Source: Arthrobacter sp. MSA 4-2 (lineage in GTDB: Bacteria; Actinomycetota; Actinomycetes; Actinomycetales; Micrococcaceae). From it: a stretch of DNA of 64,000 nt. This document shows positions 16,492 through 25,642 of the stretch, one piece after another; position 1 is the first letter of the stretch, and every line of letters starts with the position of its first letter. A program made the position numbers and the translations under genes. The stretch covers positions 62,001-126,000 of the forward strand of contig NZ_JAEKGC010000013.1 of the NCBI RefSeq assembly GCF_016405885.1. The letters are read 5' to 3'. Under the pieces are notes generated by a model. That model was not told the DNA's origin, made no database searches, and saw only the letters and a list, made by a program, of their open reading frames with translations.

Positions 16492-19400
16492 ATGGGCTCC
16501 TCAGACTACTTACGCTATCCTCATCTCTCCGGAGATTCCGTCACGTTCATCGCCGAAAACGACGTCTGGGTGGCGCCGGTTTCGGGTGGAAGGGCGTGGC
16601 GCATTTCGGCGATGCAGCTGCCCGCCCGCAACCCCCGGTTCTCCCCGGACGGAAAGGTGATCGCCTGGACCGTGGTGCAGGCCGGTGCGCCCGAGGTGGT
16701 GGCGGCGAACGTTGACGGCGGCGGCTACCGGCGCCTGACCTTCTGGGGGCACCAGAGCACCCGGGTCAAGGGGTTCACCGAACAGGGCGACGTCATCGCT
16801 ACCAGCGCCTACCGGCATGAGGACCCCCGGCTGGCCTGGGCCTACCGGGTGCCGCTCGACGGGTCCGCCCAGACGGTGCTCCCGTACGGGCCGGTTGACA
16901 CCATCGTGCACGGGGAAGCGCTCGGCGACGAGCGCCCGGTGATTATCGGCAGCGTGATGACGCGCGAGCAGGCGTGGTGGAAGCGCTACCGCGGCGGAAC
17001 GGCCGGAAAGCTGTGGATCGACGCCGACGGCGGCGGAAGCTTCTCCCGGTTCGTGCCCGAGCTCGACGGAAACCTCACGGATCCCATGTGGGTGCGAGGG
17101 CGCGTGGCGTTCCTTTCGGACCACGAGGGCTACGGCAACCTGTACTCCGTGGACCGGCAGGGCGGGGACCTGCGCCGGCACACCGACAATGAAGACTTCT
17201 ACGTGCGCCACGCCTCCACCGACGGGGAGCGGATCGTCTTTGAATCGGCCGGACAGCTGTGGCTGCTGGGCTCGCTCGAGCTGGAGACGGCGCCGGAACG
17301 GCTGGACATCGAGCTCGGGTCGGCCTCGACCGCGCGGCGGCCGGTTATGCTCGACGCCGCCCGCCACCTCGCCGACGCCGTCCCGGTTCCCGCAGGCGAT
17401 GCCAGCGTCGTCGAAACCCACGGAACCCTCCATTGGCTGACCCACCGGGACGGCCCCTCGCGCGTGATCGAGGGCACCGCCGGCGTGCGGGCCCGGCTGG
17501 GACGGCCCCTTGGGGCGGACGGCGTCGTCTATGTCGCCGACCACGGCGGCGAAGAATCCCTCTACATCCGCGATGTCTTCGGTGCTGCCCGGCCGGCCGG
17601 CACCGCACCGCAGCCGGGCACCGCCCAGGACCCGGAGCGGAACAGCGGCGGCCCCGCCCTGCCGGCCCCCGTGCCGGCGGTCCAGGGGGCGCCGTTGATA
17701 CAGACCCCGGCCGGAGACGACGGCGGGGCCGGCGACCCGGGCTCCACCGCGCTCGCCGCCCAGGACGCACCGGAGGCCCGGCTGCTGCGCACCTTCGCCT
17801 TCGACGGCCCGTTCCGCGCAAGCGAACTTGCGGTGAGCCCGGATGGGGCACGCGTCGCCGTCGCCGGTGAACTCGGCGGGCTGCTGGTGCTCGAGGTGGC
17901 CTCGGGGACGTTCTTCCCGCTTGCCGCGCCCGAGCACGGCGCCATCAACGACGTCGCCTTCTCGGGAGACTCGCGCTGGGTCACCTGGGCGGAGCCCGTG
18001 ACGACGGAGGGCGCACGGACCCGGATCCGCATCGCCCGGGCCGAAAAGGAGGCCGAGGTCCACGACCTCACCGACGGGCGTTTCCGCGACTCAACGCCCG
18101 TCTTCACCCGCGACGGCAAGTACCTGGCGTTCCTTTCGGACCGCAGCTTCGACCCGGTGTACGACACGCACCGCTTCGACCTGAGCTTCCCCGCCTCCAC
18201 CAAGCCCTTCCTGGTGGCGCTCGCCGCCGATACACCCTCGCCCTTCGGCCCGGCCGCGCATTCCGCCCGCCCGGACGGCGCGGGGAAAGACGACGGCGCT
18301 GAAGATGCGCCGAAAGCGGTCAGCGTCGACGCCGACCGCATCGGGGAACGGATCATCGCCGTACCCGTCGCCCAGGGCAGCTACGAATCCCTCTCCGCGG
18401 TCGAGGGCGCCCTGTTGTGGACGGCGGGGGAGGCCGGTGGACTGACCGGCGACGGCCGGGCCACTCCCTCCGACCAGGAGCCGGCGCGCCGGCTGGAACG
18501 GTTCGACCTGAAGCGGCGCACCGTCGAGGTCCTCGTCGCCGAGGCGGACTCCTACCGGGTCAGCGGGGACGGTTCGACCGCCGTAGTCGTCCGCCAGGGC
18601 TCCGTCACCGCGGTCCCCACCACAGGCAAGGTCGAGCCGGAGTCACCCGAGCGGATCGAGGTGGGGCTCGAGCGCGTGCGGGTGCTGCTCGACCCGGTCG
18701 CCGTCTGGAAGCAGGCCTACCAGGAGACGTGGCGGCTCCAGCGCGACTTCTTCTGGACCCCTGACCTCGGCGGAATCGACTGGGAGGCGGTCGGCGCCAA
18801 GTACCGTCCGCTCCTCGACCGGATCGGCTCGCACGACGACCTGATCGACGTCCTCTGGGAGCTCCACGGCGAACTGGGAACCTCCCACGCCTACGTCACC
18901 CCGGCCCTGAACGCGGAACCGGGCGGTGCACAAGGCTTCCTGGGCGCCGAGCTTGAGCCCACGGAGGCCGGATGGACGGTGAAGCGGATTTTCGCCGGCG
19001 AATCCTCCGATCCGCAGGCCTCCTCCCCGCTGAGCGCCCCCGGGGTGGCCGTCGCCGAGGGGGACACCATCGACGCCGTCGACGGCGTGCCGGTCCCGGC
19101 CGGGTTCGGGCCGTCGGTCCTGCTCACCGGTTCGGCCGGCCGCACCGTCGAGCTGACCGTGACCCGCCGGGACGGCGACGGCGCGGGCACCACCCGGCGT
19201 GTGGCCGTCGTGCCCCTGCGCAGCGAGGAACGGCTGCGCTACCAGAACTGGGTGAACGCCAACCGCACAATCGTGCACGCGGCCTCCGGCGGACGTTTCG
19301 GCTACCTCCACATCCCGGACATGGTGGCCAACGGCTGGGCCCAGCTGCACCGCGACCTCGACCGCGAAACGGGCCGCGACGCCCTGATCGTCGACGTGCG

Positions 19401-19929
19401 GCGCAACCGCGGCGGCCACACCTCGCAGCTGGTGGCGGAGCTGATCGGCCGGAAGGTCACGGCCTGGGCCTTCCCCCGCGGCGAGCAGCCCGGGACCTAC
19501 CCGGCGCACGCCCCGCGCGGGCCGGTGGTCATCCTCGCCGACGAGTTCGCCGGTTCGGACGGAGACATCATCACGCAGGTCGCGAAGCTGCGCGGGATCG
19601 GCCCGGTCATTGGGTCGCGGACCTGGGGCGGGGTGGTGGGAATCGACGGGAGGTTCCGCCTCGCCGACGGCACCGGCGTCTCCCAGCCGAGGTATTCCTT
19701 CTGGATGACCGGCGGGCCCGGCTGGGGCGTTGAGAACTACGGCGTCGACCCCGACATCGACGTGCCCTTCCCCCCGCACGCCTACGCCGCGGCGGAGGAC
19801 CCGCAGCTCGAGCACGGGGTGGCCACCCTCAAGGAGATGCTCACCGAGCTGCCCACGGACCTCCCCCCGGCGCGGGAGGGTTACCGTTCGCTGCGCCCCG
19901 CGCCGCTGCCGGCACGCCCGGGCGGCTGA
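16492..19929 (+). CDS. Tricorn protease homologue
   Basis: Tricorn is a giant cytoplasmic protease that in archaea trims peptides released by the proteasome and hands them to aminopeptidases. The 1145-residue protein has the expected order. The beta-propeller region runs from the N-terminus to about residue 620 with repeated SPDG and FLSD blade motifs. A helical Tricorn C1 domain is near 740-800, a PDZ domain near 815-915 and an S41-type catalytic core follows. The catalytic Ser lies in EFAGSDGD near residue 1022 and the catalytic Ser/His pair in GTSHAYV near 799-800. A Pro/Gly/Ala-rich insert at about 360-430 breaks the propeller. A nearby leucyl aminopeptidase (pepA) and a PAC2-type proteasome chaperone homologue suggest a shared role in peptide turnover, but they are not in one operon. 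Confidence 0.93.
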   Translation: MGSSDYLRYPHLSGDSVTFIAENDVWVAPVSGGRAWRISAMQLPARNPRFSPDGKVIAWTVVQAGAPEVVAANVDGGGYRRLTFWGHQSTRVKGFTEQGDVIATSAYRHEDPRLAWAYRVPLDGSAQTVLPYGPVDTIVHGEALGDERPVIIGSVMTREQAWWKRYRGGTAGKLWIDADGGGSFSRFVPELDGNLTDPMWVRGRVAFLSDHEGYGNLYSVDRQGGDLRRHTDNEDFYVRHASTDGERIVFESAGQLWLLGSLELETAPERLDIELGSASTARRPVMLDAARHLADAVPVPAGDASVVETHGTLHWLTHRDGPSRVIEGTAGVRARLGRPLGADGVVYVADHGGEESLYIRDVFGAARPAGTAPQPGTAQDPERNSGGPALPAPVPAVQGAPLIQTPAGDDGGAGDPGSTALAAQDAPEARLLRTFAFDGPFRASELAVSPDGARVAVAGELGGLLVLEVASGTFFPLAAPEHGAINDVAFSGDSRWVTWAEPVTTEGARTRIRIARAEKEAEVHDLTDGRFRDSTPVFTRDGKYLAFLSDRSFDPVYDTHRFDLSFPASTKPFLVALAADTPSPFGPAAHSARPDGAGKDDGAEDAPKAVSVDADRIGERIIAVPVAQGSYESLSAVEGALLWTAGEAGGLTGDGRATPSDQEPARRLERFDLKRRTVEVLVAEADSYRVSGDGSTAVVVRQGSVTAVPTTGKVEPESPERIEVGLERVRVLLDPVAVWKQAYQETWRLQRDFFWTPDLGGIDWEAVGAKYRPLLDRIGSHDDLIDVLWELHGELGTSHAYVTPALNAEPGGAQGFLGAELEPTEAGWTVKRIFAGESSDPQASSPLSAPGVAVAEGDTIDAVDGVPVPAGFGPSVLLTGSAGRTVELTVTRRDGDGAGTTRRVAVVPLRSEERLRYQNWVNANRTIVHAASGGRFGYLHIPDMVANGWAQLHRDLDRETGRDALIVDVRRNRGGHTSQLVAELIGRKVTAWAFPRGEQPGTYPAHAPRGPVVILADEFAGSDGDIITQVAKLRGIGPVIGSRTWGGVVGIDGRFRLADGTGVSQPRYSFWMTGGPGWGVENYGVDPDIDVPFPPHAYAAAEDPQLEHGVATLKEMLTELPTDLPPAREGYRSLRPAPLPARPGG

Positions 19930-19997
19930 TCGATCCCAGTTGATCGATCCCAGCTGACCGGTCCCGGCCGATCGGTCCCGGCCGATCGGCTTCCGGG
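19928..19997. repeat. Four and a half 14-bp tandem repeats after the Tricorn gene
   Basis: Units of 14 bp begin at 19928, 19942, 19956, 19970 and (partial) 19984, with the pattern GAtCGaTCCCaGyt; each contains the palindrome-like GATCGATC or its variant GACCGGTC. The first unit starts inside the Tricorn stop codon. Confidence 0.85.
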
Positions 19998-20109
19998 CCG
20001 ACCCGCCGCGCTCCGTGCCCGCCCAGTCCCTGCCCGTGCCGGTGCAGGCGGGCGCCGGCGGGCGGCGTCGAGCGGCGTCGAGGGCCGGCGGTAATCGGCA
20101 GCCAAGAGC

Positions 20110-20145
20110 AAAGGGCGGCGTTCCCCGTGGGGAACGCCGCCCTTT
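20110..20145. terminator. Strong bidirectional terminator between the Tricorn gene and sucB
   Basis: A 17-bp perfect inverted repeat (20110-20126 with 20129-20145) begins with AAA and ends with TTT, so it reads as a terminator from either side. It lies 18 bp after the sucB stop. Confidence 0.85.
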
Positions 20146-20162
20146 GCGGTGAAGCGGAGAGC

Positions 20163-21998
20163 CTAGAGGCCGAGCTCGGCTTCGAAGGCTCCATCCTCAA
20201 GGCGCGCCTTGAGGGTCTGCAGGAACCGGCCGGCATCCGCGCCGTCGACCAGGCGGTGATCGTAGGTCAGGCTCAGGTACATCATCGAACGGATGGCGAT
20301 GGTGTCTTCGCCGTCGGCGTCCGTCACGACGATCGGGCGCTTGACGATCGTCCCGGTGCCGAGGATGGCGACCTGGGGCTGGTTGATGATCGGGGTGTCG
20401 AACAGTGCTCCGACCGAGCCGAAGTTCGTGATCGTGAAGGTTCCGCCCGCGAGCTCGTCCGGTCCGATCTTGTTGTTCTTCGTGCGCGCTCCGACGTCGG
20501 CGATCTTCTTCGCCAGGCCGCCCAGGTTCAGGTTGCCCGCATCGCGGATGACCGGAACCAGCAGGCCCTTCTCGGTGTCCACCGCGATCGCCAGGTGCTC
20601 GGCGTCGTGGTAGGTGATCTCCTTCTTTTCCTCGTCGAAGGACGCGTTGAGCTTCGGGTGCTGCTTCAGCGCTTCGATCACGGCCTTGGAGATGAAGGGC
20701 AGGAAGGTCAGCTTGGCGCCGTTCTGGGCCTGGAAGCTGTTCTTCGCCGTGTTCCGCAGCCGCGCGATGCGGCTCATGTCGACCTCGATGACCTGGGTGA
20801 GCTGGGCGGAGACCTGGAGGGACTCCCGCATCCGCTTCGCGATGGTCTGGCGGATCCGCGGGGCCTTCTCGACCGTGCCGCGCAGCTTCGAGGGCTCCAC
20901 GGCGGGCGCGGCGGCACGGGCCGGCGCGGACGCAGGTGCCGCGGCGGGCGCCGGAGCGGCGGCCGCGGCCTTGGCCGCCTCCGCTGCCTCGAGGACGTCC
21001 TGCTTGCGGATCCGTCCACCGACGCCGGTGCCCCGGAGGGAGGCGAGGTCGACGCCGTTCTGGTTGGCCAGGCGGCGCACCAGCGGGGTCACGTAGGCGT
21101 CCCCGGCCGGCTGGGACTCCGCGGGAGCCTCCTGCTCGGCGGCGGGGGCCGGAGCGGGCGCTTCCTGCGGTGCAGGGGCGGGCGCTGCTTCCTGCTCGGG
21201 CTCCGACGTCTTCTCGGCGGGCTTCGGAGCCTCTTCGGCCTTGGGTGCCGCAACCGGAGCTTCGCGGGTCTCCGCTTCGCCGGCGGCGAGCGGCTCACCC
21301 TGGGGCGCCTCGGCCTTGGCCGGTGCACCTGCGCCGGTTCCAATGACAGCGAGGACGGAGCCGACCTCGGCCGTTTCATCCTCGGCGACGCGGATCTCCT
21401 GGAGGGTTCCGGCGACGGGGGAGGGGATCTCGGTGTCGACCTTGTCGGTGGAGACCTCGAGGAGCGGTTCGTCGACGGCGACCTCGTCACCGACGGCCTT
21501 GAGCCAGCGGGTGATCGTGCCTTCGGTGACGCTCTCGCCGAGGGCCGGCAGGGTCACCTCAGTGCCTTCGCCCGATCCGCTGTCCGAACCACTGTCCGAT
21601 CCACCGGATGCGGCCGGCGCGGCAGCCTCCTGGGCGGGCTCGGGGGCGGCTTCCTGGGCCGGCTCGGGTGCTTCTTCGGCTGCGGGTTCCGGGGCGGCCT
21701 CGGCGGCCGGCTCGGCGGCGGGAGCCGCGCTGCCGTTGGAGTCGGCCGAGCCGCCTCCCGAGCCGTCGCCGATGCGCACCAGGGGAGCGCCGACGTCGGC
21801 CGTCTCGTCCTCGGCGACGAGGATCTCTTCGATTACGCCCGCAATCGGCGAGGGAATCTCGGTGTCGACCTTATCGGTCGAAACCTCAAGGAGCGGCTCG
21901 TCAACTTCGACACGGTCGCCTACCTGCTTCAGCCAGCGGGTGACGGTGCCCTCGGTGACGCTTTCACCGAGAGCGGGTAAGTTCACGGATTCAGACAT
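20163..21998 (-). CDS. sucB: Dihydrolipoamide acyltransferase (E2), actinobacterial SucB type
   Basis: This is the core E2 subunit of 2-oxoacid dehydrogenase complexes. It carries acyl groups on lipoyl arms and transfers them to CoA. The 611-residue protein has two lipoyl domains with modified Lys at 43 and 186 (both in VSTDKVDTE), joined by long Ala/Pro/Glu linkers. A peripheral-subunit-binding domain lies around residue 300 ([15 protein letters not shown]), and the catalytic domain contains the [10 protein letters not shown] motif with His near 581. In Actinobacteria this type (DlaT in M. tuberculosis) usually serves pyruvate dehydrogenase, despite the sucB name. The next upstream gene on the same strand is lpd (E3), and lipB/lipA, which lipoylate it, are close by. 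Confidence 0.95.
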   Translation of the reverse strand: MSESVNLPALGESVTEGTVTRWLKQVGDRVEVDEPLLEVSTDKVDTEIPSPIAGVIEEILVAEDETADVGAPLVRIGDGSGGGSADSNGSAAPAAEPAAEAAPEPAAEEAPEPAQEAAPEPAQEAAAPAASGGSDSGSDSGSGEGTEVTLPALGESVTEGTITRWLKAVGDEVAVDEPLLEVSTDKVDTEIPSPVAGTLQEIRVAEDETAEVGSVLAVIGTGAGAPAKAEAPQGEPLAAGEAETREAPVAAPKAEEAPKPAEKTSEPEQEAAPAPAPQEAPAPAPAAEQEAPAESQPAGDAYVTPLVRRLANQNGVDLASLRGTGVGGRIRKQDVLEAAEAAKAAAAAPAPAAAPASAPARAAAPAVEPSKLRGTVEKAPRIRQTIAKRMRESLQVSAQLTQVIEVDMSRIARLRNTAKNSFQAQNGAKLTFLPFISKAVIEALKQHPKLNASFDEEKKEITYHDAEHLAIAVDTEKGLLVPVIRDAGNLNLGGLAKKIADVGARTKNNKIGPDELAGGTFTITNFGSVGALFDTPIINQPQVAILGTGTIVKRPIVVTDADGEDTIAIRSMMYLSLTYDHRLVDGADAGRFLQTLKARLEDGAFEAELGL

Positions 21999-22095
21999 AG
22001 TGTCCCCGTTTCTCCTTGTTGGTTCGTTCCTGGCGGCTGGGCCCCCGGTGGTGCCGGGTCAGCCGGAAATGCTTGGATGGCTTATTGCGAGCTTA

Positions 22096-22117
22096 GTGCA
22101 CCCCGTTTGGGGTGCAC
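22096..22117 (-). terminator. Hairpin between lpd and sucB
   Basis: A perfect 9-bp stem (GTGCACCCC with GGGGTGCAC, loop GTTT) lies 30 bp downstream of the lpd stop, followed by the sucB leader. A second, weaker hairpin (CCCGCAT/ATGCGGG) lies at about 22122-22140. They may attenuate read-through from lpd into sucB. Confidence 0.5.
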
Positions 22118-22146
22118 CGGGCCCGCATTGGGGATGCGGGCGGAGC

Positions 22147-23529
22147 TCAGCTGTGCAGGGGCTTGCCCGCGAAGGCCAGGGCGGCCTCGCCGAGGGATTC
22201 GTTCTGCGTCGGGTGGGCGTGAACCAGCTGGGCGACGTCCTCGGGGTAGGCCTCCCAGTTGACGATCAGCTGCGCCTCGCCGATCTGCTCGCCCATACGG
22301 CTGCCGATCATGTGGACACCGATGATGGGGCCGTCCTTCTCCCGGACGAGCTTTACCAGCCCGCCGGTGCCGATGATGGAGCTCTTGCCGTTGCCCGCCA
22401 GGTTGTACTCCTGGGTCAGGACCTTGTCCTCGCCCAGCTTCTCCTTGGCGGCCTTCTCGGTGTAACCGACCGAGGCGATCTCGGGCTCGCTGTAGGTGAC
22501 CTTGGGGATGTTGAGGTCCTCGACGACGACGGGCTTGAGGCCGGCGATCTCTTCGGCGACGAAGATGCCCTGCTGGAAGCCGCGGTGGGCCAGCTGCAGG
22601 CCGGGGACGATGTCGCCGACGGCGTAGATGTTGCCGACGCCGGTGTGGAGGCGCTCGTTGGTGATGACGAAGCCGCGGTCCATCGTCAGGCCCGCCTCTT
22701 CGAAGCCGAGGTCCGCGGTGGCCGGTCCGCGGCCCACGGCCACGAGCATGAGGTCGGCCTTGAAGGTCTTGCCGTCCTCGAGAGTGGCGGTGACGCCCTC
22801 GTCGTTCTGCTCAACGCCCTGGAAGCGGGTGCCGGTGTTGAACTTGATGCCGCGCTTCTTGAACGCACGCTCGAAGGCCTTGACGATGGTGGCGTCTTCG
22901 TTGGGCACCAGGGAGGGGAGGGCTTCGATGATGGTGACGTCGACGCCGAAGGACTCCCAGACGGAGGCGAACTCGCAGCCGATGACGCCGCCGCCGAGGA
23001 TGATGGCGCTCTTGGGAACGCTGTCCATCTGCAGGGCCTGGTCGGAGGTGATGACCTTGCCGCCGATTTCAAGGCCGGGCAGGGTCCGCGAGTAGGAGCC
23101 GGTGGCCAGGACGATGTTCTTGCCCGTGTAGGAGGTCCCGTCGACCTCGACGGTGTTCTGGGAGGTCAGCCGGCCGGCGCCTTCGATCACGGTGATGCCG
23201 CGGGACTTGATCAGGCCCGTCAGCCCCTTGAACTTGCTGGCGATGATGCCTTCCTTGTAGGCGTTCACCGCGCCCATGTCGATCGACTCGAAGGTGGCAT
23301 TCACGCCGTACTTGCCTGCCGAGCGGGCGCTGTCCGCGACCTCCGCCGTGTGCAGGAGCGCCTTGGTGGGGATGCAGCCGTTGTGGAGGCAGGTGCCGCC
23401 CAGCTTGCCCTTCTCCACGAGACCTACGGTCAAACCCAGCTGAACGGCCCGGAGGGCGGCAGCATAGCCACCGCTTCCCGCGCCGAGGATCAGGATGTCG
23501 AATTCTTGCGCAGCTGCCGTATCGGCCAC
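22147..23529 (-). CDS. lpdA: Dihydrolipoyl dehydrogenase (E3)
   Basis: E3 reoxidises dihydrolipoyl groups with FAD and passes electrons to NAD+, closing the cycle of 2-oxoacid dehydrogenase complexes. I place the start at the GTG at 23529, because GGGAG lies 7 nt upstream; this gives 460 residues, normal for the family, whereas the open frame runs 38 codons further. Visible motifs are the FAD-binding GAGSGGYAAA (residue 16 on), the redox disulfide Cys47/Cys52 in GGTCLHNGC, the NAD-binding GGGVIGCE and the active-site HAHPTQNE near the C-terminus. It precedes sucB on the same strand. Confidence 0.96.
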   Translation of the reverse strand: MADTAAAQEFDILILGAGSGGYAAALRAVQLGLTVGLVEKGKLGGTCLHNGCIPTKALLHTAEVADSARSAGKYGVNATFESIDMGAVNAYKEGIIASKFKGLTGLIKSRGITVIEGAGRLTSQNTVEVDGTSYTGKNIVLATGSYSRTLPGLEIGGKVITSDQALQMDSVPKSAIILGGGVIGCEFASVWESFGVDVTIIEALPSLVPNEDATIVKAFERAFKKRGIKFNTGTRFQGVEQNDEGVTATLEDGKTFKADLMLVAVGRGPATADLGFEEAGLTMDRGFVITNERLHTGVGNIYAVGDIVPGLQLAHRGFQQGIFVAEEIAGLKPVVVEDLNIPKVTYSEPEIASVGYTEKAAKEKLGEDKVLTQEYNLAGNGKSSIIGTGGLVKLVREKDGPIIGVHMIGSRMGEQIGEAQLIVNWEAYPEDVAQLVHAHPTQNESLGEAALAFAGKPLHS

Positions 23530-23678
23530 TTTGACGCTCCCTCGCGTAAGCAATGACGCGCCGGGACGCGTCGGTGATTGATTGTGCCAAATTGCTTGGT
23601 GATCAGGCTTTACCCTATCGCCAGATGCTGCCCGCGGCCACATGGGAACCGCCCATTCCGGGCACGTGTGGGCAGTCT

Positions 23679-23719
23679 CACGAAGGCCCGCCGGGCGGTC
23701 TGCCGGGCGGGCCTTCGTG
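23679..23719 (-). terminator. Terminator-like hairpin after pepA
   Basis: A perfect 14-bp stem (CACGAAGGCCCGCC at 23679-23692 with 23706-23719) follows the pepA stop within a few bases. No T-tract is seen, so the call rests on stem strength and position. Confidence 0.65.
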
Positions 23720-23724
23720 CTGAC

Positions 23725-25269
23725 CTAGGAGGCCCGCTCGAGCACGTCCTCGACGTAGGCCAGGAGCGTGCGGACGCCGACGCCGGTGCCCGCCTTGGGC
23801 GTGTACCCGTAGGCGGAGCCTTCGTTGAAAGCCGGTCCGGCGATGTCGAGGTGCGCCCACGGGATTTTCTCTCCGTCGGTGGAGCCGACGAACTCCCGCA
23901 GGAAGACGGCCGCCGTCATCATGCCGCCGAACCGCTCGCCGATGTTGGCGATGTCGGCGACCTGGGAGTCGAGGCTCGGACGCAGTTCCTCGGGCAGCGG
24001 CATGGGCCAGAACGACTCACCGGCGCGGTCGGCCGCGGCCTTGACCGCGTCGCGCACGCCGTCGTCGCCCATCACACCGGAGGTGCGGTTGCCGAGGGCG
24101 ATCATCTGGGCGCCGGTGAGGGTGGCGATGTCGATGATGGCGTCGGGGTGCTCCTCGCTGGCGGCGGCGAGGCCGTCGGCGAGCACCAGGCGGCCCTCGG
24201 CGTCGGTGTTGAGGACCTCGACGGTGCGTCCGCCGTAGGTGGTCAGGACGTCCTCGGGACGCTGGGCGGTGCCCGAGGGCATGTTCTCCGCAAGGCACAG
24301 CCAGGCTGTGACCTTGGCGGCCAGGCCCAGTTCGGCCACGGCGAGGACGGTGTTGAGCACGACGGCGGCGCCGGCCATGTCCAGCTTCATCGTCTGCATG
24401 CCGGCGGCGGGCTTCAGGGACAGTCCGCCGGAGTCGAAGGTGATGCCCTTGCCGACGAGGGCCAGGTGCACCTTTGATTTCGCGGGCGTGTACTCGACCT
24501 TCACCAGGCGCGGCGGCCGGGAGGAGCCCTTGCCGACCCCGAGGATGCCGCCGTAGCCGTCGCGTTCGAGCTTCTTCTCATCCATCACCGTCACTTTGAC
24601 GGGCAGGCCCTTCGAGAGGTCCCGCGCTGCCTGCGCGAAGGTCTCGGGGTAGAGGTGGCTCGGCGGCTGGTTGACCAGCGAGCGGGTGGCGTTCACGTTC
24701 TTCGCCAGGACGGCGGCGCGGGCCAGGCCGGCCGTCAGCGCGGCGTCCTGCGCGGCGGCGGTGTGCACGAGGATGGTGCGCACCGGCCCGTCATCCTTGC
24801 GGGGGGCGGGCTTGCCGTCGGCGCCAAGCCCGGAACGGTATCCGTCGTAGGCATAGGCGCCCAGGGCGGCGCCCTCGGCGACCGCCGTGGCTTCGGCCAC
24901 GCCCGGTGCCGGCAGGGCGAGCACCACGGTCTCGAGGCCCTTGAGCTGGCGGACCGCTGCTCCGGCGGCGCGCCGCAGGGTCTCCGCCGGCAGTGCGCTT
25001 CCGGGGGTGACCGGGCCCACGCCGACGAGCACGAGGGACTCCGAGCCGCTGTCGGGCAGTGCGGCCAGCCGGCGGACGTCGTCGGCGGCGCCGGTCACGC
25101 CCAGGACCTGGAGCGAATCGCCCAGGGCGCGCGCGGCCTTGGCCGGCAGGGGACTGTCGAGCAGGACCGGGCCGTCCTGGCCCTTGCCCACGCCGATCAC
25201 CAAGGCGTCACTTGGGATTCTTTTGAGGTCTTTGGCAACCGCTGTCAGAGTGGGCTCGCTTGGCTTCAT
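23725..25269 (-). CDS. pepA: Leucyl aminopeptidase (M17 family)
   Basis: This cytoplasmic metallo-aminopeptidase removes N-terminal residues from peptides, including products of larger proteases. The start is placed at the ATG at 25269 (514 aa); a GTG one codon earlier is equally close to the AAAGAGG ribosome-binding sequence. The catalytic domain shows KGITFDSGGLSLKP and the M17 signature NTDAEGRL with its metal ligands, then the Arg/Lys site residues. Family length is about 500. It is upstream of lpd on the same strand. Peptide trimming in concert with Tricorn is possible but unproven. Confidence 0.95.
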   Translation of the reverse strand: MKPSEPTLTAVAKDLKRIPSDALVIGVGKGQDGPVLLDSPLPAKAARALGDSLQVLGVTGAADDVRRLAALPDSGSESLVLVGVGPVTPGSALPAETLRRAAGAAVRQLKGLETVVLALPAPGVAEATAVAEGAALGAYAYDGYRSGLGADGKPAPRKDDGPVRTILVHTAAAQDAALTAGLARAAVLAKNVNATRSLVNQPPSHLYPETFAQAARDLSKGLPVKVTVMDEKKLERDGYGGILGVGKGSSRPPRLVKVEYTPAKSKVHLALVGKGITFDSGGLSLKPAAGMQTMKLDMAGAAVVLNTVLAVAELGLAAKVTAWLCLAENMPSGTAQRPEDVLTTYGGRTVEVLNTDAEGRLVLADGLAAASEEHPDAIIDIATLTGAQMIALGNRTSGVMGDDGVRDAVKAAADRAGESFWPMPLPEELRPSLDSQVADIANIGERFGGMMTAAVFLREFVGSTDGEKIPWAHLDIAGPAFNEGSAYGYTPKAGTGVGVRTLLAYVEDVLERAS

Positions 25270-25642
25270 CACTAAGGTGTTTCCTCTTTCCGAGATGGGG
25301 AATCGGGCTCCGGGCCCCCTGTGCAGCACCCGGCGCCGGGCCGCGGGCAGGCCGGTGTCCGTCCTTCGATCGTATCCCCTCGGCGGCCGCCCTCCCGGAC
25401 CGCGCCGGCCGCGGCCCGCCGAGGCGCCGCAGCCCGCCGTCGCGCTGGCCGCGCCGCCGGATGTCCCGCCGGATGTCCCGCCGGCCGGGGCCCGACCGGG
25501 CCTTCACCGAAGCCCGTCGGATTTCCGCATGTCGGCGGTGCGGAATGTTGGATGCGCCCACGGTGTTGAGAGAATCAGCAGAGTAGTTGGAACCCCGATG
25601 GCGCGCCCGCGCCGGCTGCCTCGGGAAATGCAGGAGGAAATG
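25270..25642. other. Divergent intergenic region between pepA and the PAC2 gene
   Basis: These 373 bases hold the outward promoters of pepA and the PAC2 gene. A TTGGAT hexamer near 25550 with GAGAAT 16 bp later may be the PAC2 promoter; the match is weak. A 12-bp unit (CGCCGGATGTCC) is repeated twice near 25454-25477. I see no gene here: the open frames are Arg/Pro-rich without start signals. Confidence 0.45.
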
